64,000 nucleotides of DNA from Hevea brasiliensis (Eukaryota > Streptophyta > Magnoliopsida > Malpighiales > Euphorbiaceae): contig NC_079502.1 of the NCBI RefSeq assembly GCF_030052815.1, positions 39,325,140 through 39,389,139 of the forward strand, in the 5' to 3' direction. Position 1 is the stretch's first letter, and each line of letters starts with the position of its first letter. Below the pieces are notes generated by a model. It was not told where the DNA came from and did no database searches. It worked only from the letters and a program-made list of their open reading frames with translations. Position numbers and translations under genes: made by a program. Positions 57,745-64,000 of the stretch are shown in pieces.

Positions 57745-59480
57745 TCTATATTTGCTATTTAGATTGTTGATTATATGATTTAATTGTGTGGAATAATCAT
57801 GAGATGATAGATCTATTGCTGGTTGAATAAAGAAGTGTGGCGGCATGCTTGATCTCACCATCAATGGTTTGCCATCAATGGTGTGCCTTCATGGGTGGTG
57901 CAAGGTTTGTTTTTAAATTCTGGAATTGTTGTATGATCTAAAGCCTATCCTACGACTAATTAAAGTGTTTAACTAGTAGTTTTAATCACACAATTAAATT
58001 GTGATTCAAATCAGAATTTTAAAAATTGTTTGAATGTGATTCAAATCTGAATTTTAAAAGTTATTTGAATGTGATTCAAATATGAATTTTTAAAGTTATT
58101 TGAATGATATTCAAATATGAATTTTTAAAATTGTTTGAATCATATTCAAATCTGAATTTTTAAAAATTGTTTGAATGTGATTCAAATATAAATTTTTAAG
58201 GTTGTTTGAATGTGATTCAAATTTGAATTTTTAATTTGTTTGAATGTGATTCAAATCTGAATTTTTTAAATTTGTTTGAATCATATTAAAATCTGGATTT
58301 TTAAGTTGAATATGAGATATTTAATTTAATTTAAGTATGTATGTTTTATTTAATTGTTAAATAGTGATATGCATGATGGATGATCATGAGCTATAAAAGA
58401 CCAATGTGATTGGATTTATTTCTTTTATGTTTCTTTCGGATTGTAAATTAATTAATTTATTTTAATTTATTTTGGGCATGTATTATTAAGGTTGTAATAA
58501 TTTCTGGTTGCAATTTCATTTAAATAAGTTCCTGTAAATTCGCCATGGTATACCAAGGATTACTATGTAATTAGATTGCAAGAAGATCAAGGAAATCAAG
58601 AGCATTGGTGGGACCAGTGGGAGGAATTCAATATCAAGTGTTGATAATGTACTCCTTCAGCAACTCTTGTAATATGAATGAATGAAATGCACCTAGGAAT
58701 GCCCTGATTCAATTCTTAGTGGCTCAGAATTGAATCCCTTAGAAAGTCCATGATCATACCATATTTATTTATTGTCCATGAATGCATGCGATGTATGTGA
58801 ATGTATGCAGTCTATGATATATGCATGCTAAATGGATAATGTGCAAAGTGAGACCTTAATAGTAATTAGGATGACCATAAAATCTTCCAAACAAATGATT
58901 AAGTTGGAAATGCTATAATTATAGTAATTATAACATGGGTCCTCCATTGGGGCAATTATTTTAAGAAATTTTAAATAGTTTCATAAGATGCAATTAATTT
59001 AAGAGATTTTCTTAAGAATAATTGTTAAGCATGAGATGTTGTAAATATGTAAATGGTTTGGTGGCCAATATTGGATGTACCTGAGGACATTAAAATTATT
59101 TGCATAATTACTGGCTCAATGGGATCAACTTAACTAATACAAGATAAGTCAATAATGGATGTACCTGAGATTTTGAGCATTAGGGGCTAGATAAAAGATT
59201 GAACCTCACATGAGATGTGATGGTTAAGGAGTTGCTCACTTATAGTTTATTGTAATTCCAATAATGGATGTACCTGAGGAAGATCAATAGAATTATAAGA
59301 ATTCAATCACCTACTAGAAATCCATCCAACTAGGATTTTCGTTTTCTACTTTGGACATGGAGGATTCGCTAAGTTAGTGGGAGGACCAACTTGATTAAAA
59401 AACCATAATTATTCTGGTTAATTACATGATACATTTACTAATTAATCTGGTTATTTTCTGCAGTTAATTTTTTGATAATA
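57745..59480 (+). other. Untranslated leader of element C
   Basis: 1.7 kb without coding sequence. It holds the 36-bp repeat array (57996-58312) and three copies of the 20-bp motif caataatggatgtacctgag (near 59072, 59150 and 59260). The motif order is kept in element F. Confidence 0.75.
57996..58312 (+). repeat. Tandem repeat, about 36 bp x 8, in copia leader
   Basis: Unit of the type aatgtgattcaaatctgaat plus tttaaagttgtttg, about eight copies with small length changes. F has only two or three (32350-32450). Confidence 0.8.
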
Positions 59481-60340
59481 ATGAGCACAGAACAACCACC
59501 ACCATCCAATATCCTTGCAAGCATACTTGATCGCAATAGGTTGACAGGACCTAATCTGTCTGATTGGCTAAGAAATTTGAAACTTGTCCTAAACCTTGAA
59601 CATATAGGATATGTTCTAGACTCAAATGTTCCTAGTCCCTTACCTCTAGAGGCCACTCCAGAGGACATGAAACTTTGGACAAGTGGAAGGAAGATGATAT
59701 GAGAGCCAAATGTTACATGCTTGCTTCCATGAGTAATGAGTTACAGAAGCAGCATGAGAACATGCAAAGTGCGAGTGAGATCCTCCTTCACCTACAAGAG
59801 TTGTATAGTGAGCACAGCAGGAATGCTAGGTATGAGATATCTAGATAGCTATTCCGCATGAGGATGTATGAGCGATAGAATGTTGGGGATCATATCCACA
59901 AGATGATTCGGCTGATTGAGCAGCTGGAACATCTCGACTTCAACATGGATTTCCAACTACAAACGGATTTGATCTTTCAGTCCCTTCCTGAGTCTTTTGG
60001 GAATTTTGTAACAAATTTCCATATGACTAAACAGGAATGCACCTGGTTGGTTTACTCAACAGGCTGGTTATTATCCAAAAGAATATGTCTGGCAATAAAG
60101 GAAAAGAGGTAGCTTTGATTGCATCTTCTTCTACTGGAAAGTCCAATAAGAAGAAGGGCAACAAGAAAAAGAAATCTCAGATTCCTGGTTCTTCCAAGAA
60201 AATAGCTAAACAGAAAGGAAAGACTAAAGCTTATGGAGATAAAGGAAAGTGTTTCCATTGCAAGAAGGATGGGCACTGAAAGAGGAACTGCCCAGAGTAT
60301 CTTGCTTCTCTGAAGGACAAAAAGGATAAACCTTCGAAAG
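59481..60340 (+). pseudogene. Copia gag, element C
   Basis: ATG 59481, MSTEQPPPSNILASILDRNR. A lost base near 59665 (gaggacatg for gaggaacatg) shifts the frame; the new frame reads MLASMSNELQKQHENMQSAS and EILLHLQELYSEHSRNARYE with TAG stops near 59847 and 59877. The nucleocapsid region is Lys-rich (KKKGNKKKKSQIPGSSKKIA) and carries CFHCKKDGH-stop-KRNC: the zinc knuckle is interrupted by TGA at 60277-60279, where Trp stands in relatives. Confidence 0.88.
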
Positions 60341-61880
60341 TTATGTCCATATCTTGTTATTTAGATTCTGATGATACTCATAGTTCATCTACAGCTTGGG
60401 TTTTAGATACTGGTGCCAGTTCTCACATTTCTCATGATATGCAGGAACTACCAAATAGTAGCATCTTGCGTTTTCAAGATGTTAGAGTCCAGATTGGAAA
60501 TGGCTCAACTGTTGAAGCTTTAGCCATAGGATCTAAATCTTTTTACATGTTTGGACATTTTTGTGTTTGGATAATATTTTATATGTACCTAATGCTTTTA
60601 AGAACATCATTTCTATATCTAGTTTGACTAGAAATGGCTTTGAATTTCAATTCACAGATGATGTTTGCAATATTTATTTTGGAAATAAGTATATTGGTTC
60701 GAGTTATATGAATGATGGTCTTTATTATTTGGATAATAATGACAAATACAAAATGAATGCAAGTGATCTGAATGAATGCAATGCCATGGTGAAAATCAAC
60801 TCAAGTTCAAAATATATTTGGCACTTAAGGTTATGTCATGTTGCAGAAGATAGAATTGCAAAATTGGAGAAAATGGGGATTCTATCCTTATTGGGCTCTA
60901 AGCCTACTCCAACTTGTGAATCTTGCCTTCAGGGCAAAATGACTAGATCACCCTTTGTTGGACAAGGGCTAAGGGCTGAAAATATTTTAGAGCTAATACA
61001 TAGTGATGTATGTGGTCCATTTAAGGAAATGGCTAGAGGCAATTTTCATTACTTTATTACCTTTGCTGATGATAAATCAAGGTTTGGGTATTTGTATTTG
61101 ATGAAATACAAACATGAATCCTTTGAAAAGTTCAAAGAATTTATATCTGAAGTAGAAAATCAAATAGGAAATAGTATTAAAGCTCTTCGATCAGATTGTG
61201 GAGGTGAATATTTGAGTACTGAATTTGATGAATACTTAAGAGAACACGACATTGTTTCCCAACTGACTCCTCCAGGAACACCATAACTGAATGGTATATC
61301 TGAAAGGAGAAATCTTATCCTATTGGATATGGTACGTAGTATGATGAGCTATACTGATATGCCAATCTCCTTTTGGGGATTTGCATTAGAATCAGCTTTG
61401 TATATTCTGAATAGGATTCCATTAAAATCAGTTTCTTCCACACCTTATGAGATATGGCATGGAAGAAAACCAAGTCTTAAGCATGTTAAGATTTGGGGTT
61501 GTCCATCTTATATCAAAAAGCTGAACACTGATAAATTGGAAACCAGATCAAAAAAGGGTCGATTTGTTGGATATCCAAAAGATAGTTTTAAATATCCAAA
61601 AGATAGTTTTGGATATTATTTTTATTTGCCCACTTCACAAAAGGTTGTGGTAAGTAGAGATGCCACATTTCTTGAACAACAGTTTGTTCAAGAAGGAGAT
61701 AAAGGAAGGCAAATAGAGTTAGAATTGGAGAATTCTGACCAACCAACAGATCAGATGGATATAGATTCATCTAGTTAACCTACACCCATTGATGAAACAT
61801 CTACAGCTATTCCTCGTAGAACAACCAGGGTATCTCACCCACCAGTGAGATATGGTTTCCTTCATGAAGAAGAATAAGAG
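60341..61880 (+). pseudogene. Copia protease and integrase, element C
   Basis: AWVLDTGASSHISHDMQ is the protease active site (about 60396-60446). A frameshift near 60550-60570 leads into ILYVPNAFKNIISISSLTRN. Pre-integrase: WHLRLCHVAEDRIAK, CESCLQGKMTRSPF. The DDE core: LIHSDVCGPFKEM, RSDCGGEYLSTEF and NGISERRN keep all three acidic residues; a TAA near 61284-61286 (PGTP-stop-LNG) replaces Gln. Further on are SFWGFALESALYILNRIP and a duplicated YPKDSF segment at 61571-61612. A stop after DIDSSS and another near 61877 separate it from RT. Confidence 0.9.
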
Positions 61881-62690
61881 TTGTCTACTCATGAAAAAGT
61901 AGATCATGGAGATGATCCACTTACCTATGAAGAAGCTATATCAGATATAGACTCTTCAGAATGGATTGATGCTATGAAATCCGAGATTGATTCCATGTAT
62001 AAGAATCAAGTTTGGGATCTTGTTGACCCACCTGAAGGTATTGTACCTATAGAGAACAAATGGGTTTTCAAGAAGAAAATTGGTTCTGATGGAAAGGTAG
62101 AGACCTATAAGGCAAGGCTAGTAGCGAAAGGGTTTCGCCAAAGGCAAGGAATCGACTATGAGGAGACTTTCTTGCCTGTTGTCATGCTTAAATCAATTAG
62201 GATTCTATTAGCAATAGCTGCATATTATGATTACGAGATTTGGCAGATGGATGTCAAAATAGCTTTTCCAAATGGATACATTGAAGAAAACATTTTAATG
62301 GAACAACCTAGGGGTTTTGAATCCCAAGATAGTTCCAAGGTATGCAAGCTAAAGTGATCCATTTATGGGTTGAAACAAGCTTCGAGGAGTTAGAACATCC
62401 ATTTTGATGAAGCTATTAAATCATTTGGTTTTATCAAAAATGAGGATGAGCCATGTGTATATAAGAAGGTTAGTGACAAGTGCTATCACTTTCCTTGTCT
62501 TATATGTGGATGACATACTATTGATGGGTAATGACACAGGTATGTTGACAACTGTAAAGGTATGGTTGTCAAATACATTCTCCATAAAAGACTTAGGGGA
62601 GGCAACCTATATTCTTGGGATTTGCATCTATAGAGATAGAGCGAAAAGAATAATTGGTTTATCCTAAAGTCTATACTTAGAAAAGGTGTT
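61881..62690 (+). pseudogene. Copia reverse transcriptase, element C
   Basis: WIDAMKSEIDSMYKNQVWDL, NKWVFKKKIGSDGKVETYKA, RLVAKGFRQRQGIDYEETF, then WQMDVKIAFPNGYIEENI with the first catalytic Asp (the usual TAFLNG is IAFPNG). TGA interrupts at CKLK-stop-SIYGLKQASR near 62357, with a further stop and frameshift before FLVLYVDDILLMGNDTGML (paired catalytic Asp, about 62490-62550) and TFSIKDLGEATYILGI. Confidence 0.9.
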
Positions 62691-63489
62691 GAAGAGGTTT
62701 AACATGCTTGATTCCAAGAGAGGATTGTTACCAGTGAGACATGGTATCCACCTTTCTAAAGAGATGTCTCCAAAGACACTTGAAGAAAAAGATAAAATGG
62801 CCAGGATTCCATATGCTTCGGCTATTGGAAGTTTAATGTATGAAATGTTGTGTACTAGGCTGGATGTCACATATGCTGTTAGTTTGACTAGCAGGTATCA
62901 ATCCAATCCAGGTTTAGAACACTGGATAGCTGTCAAGAATATCCTTAAGTACTTGAGAAGAACTAAGGATTTATTCTTGATCTATGGAGGTGGAGACTTG
63001 CAATTGGATGGTTATACTAATTCTAATTTCCAATCAGATATCGATTATAGAAAGTTTACCTCTAGGTATGTGTTTATTTATAATAGAGGTCCAGTCAGTT
63101 GGAAGAGTTCCAAACAGAGTATAACTACAGATTCCACTACCGAAGCTGAGTATATTGCTGCATTAGATGCTGCAAAGGAAGTTATTTAGATAAAGAAGTT
63201 CGTGATAGAACTTGCAGTAGTTCCTTCCATTAAGTCAGCAGTTCCACTACACTATGACAACAATGGAGCAGTCATACAGGCTAAGGAACCCCGGTCTCAC
63301 CAGAAATCCAAACACATAGAAAGGCGCTACCACATTATCAGAGAAATAGTTGGACGAGGCGATGTAGCCATGCAGAAAATAGCATCGGCTAAAAATCCAG
63401 CTGATCCATTCACTAAGCCTATGTCACAGACTCAGCTAGACCGACATCTTGAGAAAATGGGTCTAAGATATTGTAATGAATGGCTCTAG
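62691..63489 (+). pseudogene. Copia RNase H, element C
   Basis: IPYASAIGSLMYEMLCTRLD, then GYTNSNFQSDIDYRKFTSRY: the first acidic position of the usual YxDSDxA block reads TNSN, so it is probably lost. SSKQSITTDSTTEAEYIAAL keeps the Glu and Asp region. TAG at 63187-63189 splits the frame at a usual Trp (EVIWIKKF). The end reads HYDNNGAVIQAKEP, SKHIERRYHIIREIVGRGDV, NPADPFTKPMSQTQLDRHLE and closes with MGLRYCNEWL-stop. Confidence 0.9.
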
Positions 63490-63503
63490 TGCTAGTGGGA
63501 GAT
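63490..63503 (+). promoter_or_regulatory. Polypurine tract region, element C
   Basis: gtgctagtgggaga followed by the LTR start; the short purine stretch gtgggaga is the probable plus-strand primer. Confidence 0.65.
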
Positions 63504-64000
63504 TGTTAGTAGTACCCTAGAGCATATCATTCAGTATGTATCTTATACATATTTTTATTAATAAAATGCATTTCCACTTTTCTGTTTACATAATGTATTT
63601 ATGTGTAATAGAAAAGGTCCATTGATATTTTGTTAGAAATTTTATTCTTAAGTTGTTAAGAATATGAGTGACAGTATTTCTAGTCCAAAGTATCATAAAT
63701 AGGTTCACAATCGAGGATACTTCACAATAAGGATATGACTTATCTAGAAAGATTGTATTTATGTTTGTTCCCAAGTTATTTATATGAGATATAAATAAGA
63801 TGTAATGGTGATTCTCATGCTATATAACAAACATGATAGGCACTTATACATAATAAGTAGGTCGAACTAGTGACACTTATGTTAAGCACATGGAGTTTAC
63901 TCTTGTCAATATATTATCATAAATCATATCAGTGCATATAATCTTTAAACCTGAGATAGCACAGTTATCTTGTATATAGGTGGTTTGAGTTTGATACTGC
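63504..64000 (+). repeat. 3' LTR of element C, partial
   Basis: tgttagtagtaccctagagc onward, matching 55620-56130. The window ends about a quarter of the way through it. Confidence 0.9.

Larger units (their letters stand above)
55620..64000 (+). mobile_element. Element C: Ty1/copia, 3' LTR cut by window edge
   Basis: Order: 5' LTR 55620-57729, PBS, leader, gag, protease, integrase, RT, RNase H, PPT, 3' LTR from 63504. Integrase before RT marks Ty1/copia. The LTR is long for copia (2110 bp). It is inserted in TAT element H; the expected target duplication (55615-55619, tggtt) cannot be tested because the right end is outside. At least ten stops or frameshifts are present. It is related to element F throughout. 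Confidence 0.92.

Overview
This 64 kb window looks like plant nuclear DNA, very probably from a eudicot, made almost wholly of nested LTR retrotransposons. I see no host gene, tRNA, rRNA or CRISPR. The plant assignment rests on the element types: a chromodomain Ty3/gypsy of Tekay/Del type, a CRM-like Ty3/gypsy, a TAT-type Ty3/gypsy with an extra RNase H, an Athila-like 3' region, and Ty1/copia elements primed by initiator-Met tRNA. The species cannot be fixed from this; a Malpighiales genome is only a guess. Every element is decayed by stops, frameshifts or deletions, so none is autonomous.

Left block (1-27383). An old LTR remnant (I: 578-1394 and 21810-23369) was entered by a roughly 3.76 kb LTR (E), now a solo LTR with a 4/5-matching target duplication (ctatg/ctaag). 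E was then split twice. Element A (4111-8910, + strand, CRM-like gypsy, TSD tatat) lost its gag-protease region. Element D (9898-21738, - strand, Tekay-type gypsy, 3.48 kb LTRs, TSD tatcc) entered 61 bp from E's terminus. The window opens with the end of another E-family LTR (J, 1-577) in the opposite orientation. From 23370 to 27383 lies an Athila-like derivative (K) with its PPT and 3' LTR.

Middle block (27384-42822). LTR fragment G, with about 203-bp internal repeats, abuts a Ty1/copia element on the - strand (F). F keeps its 2.1 kb 5' LTR, leader, gag, protease and part of integrase, but reverse transcriptase, RNase H and 3' LTR are missing. Its LTR is split by element B (34318-42285, + strand, TSD caaca/caata), the longer relative of A, which keeps all pol domains and a five-copy 146-bp leader array.

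Right block (42823-64000). A TAT-type gypsy (H, - strand) shows a long repeat-rich 3' LTR, a purine tract, minisatellites, integrase, two RNase H domains, reverse transcriptase, and a protease followed by a G-patch-like segment. Its gag and 5' end lie beyond the window. A degenerate gene on the opposite strand, resembling the plant gypsy-type-transposon domain, lies inside its LTR. Copia element C (55620 to the window end, + strand), a relative of F, is inserted into H.

The most unusual signals are a hairpin with two compensatory base-pair changes shared by related LTRs, the CRM-like pol frame that runs into the 3' LTR, the antisense gene in H, and a 20-bp motif repeated three times in the leaders of both copia elements. 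Two CRM-like insertions plus the solid nest suggest centromeric or pericentromeric DNA, which is an inference.
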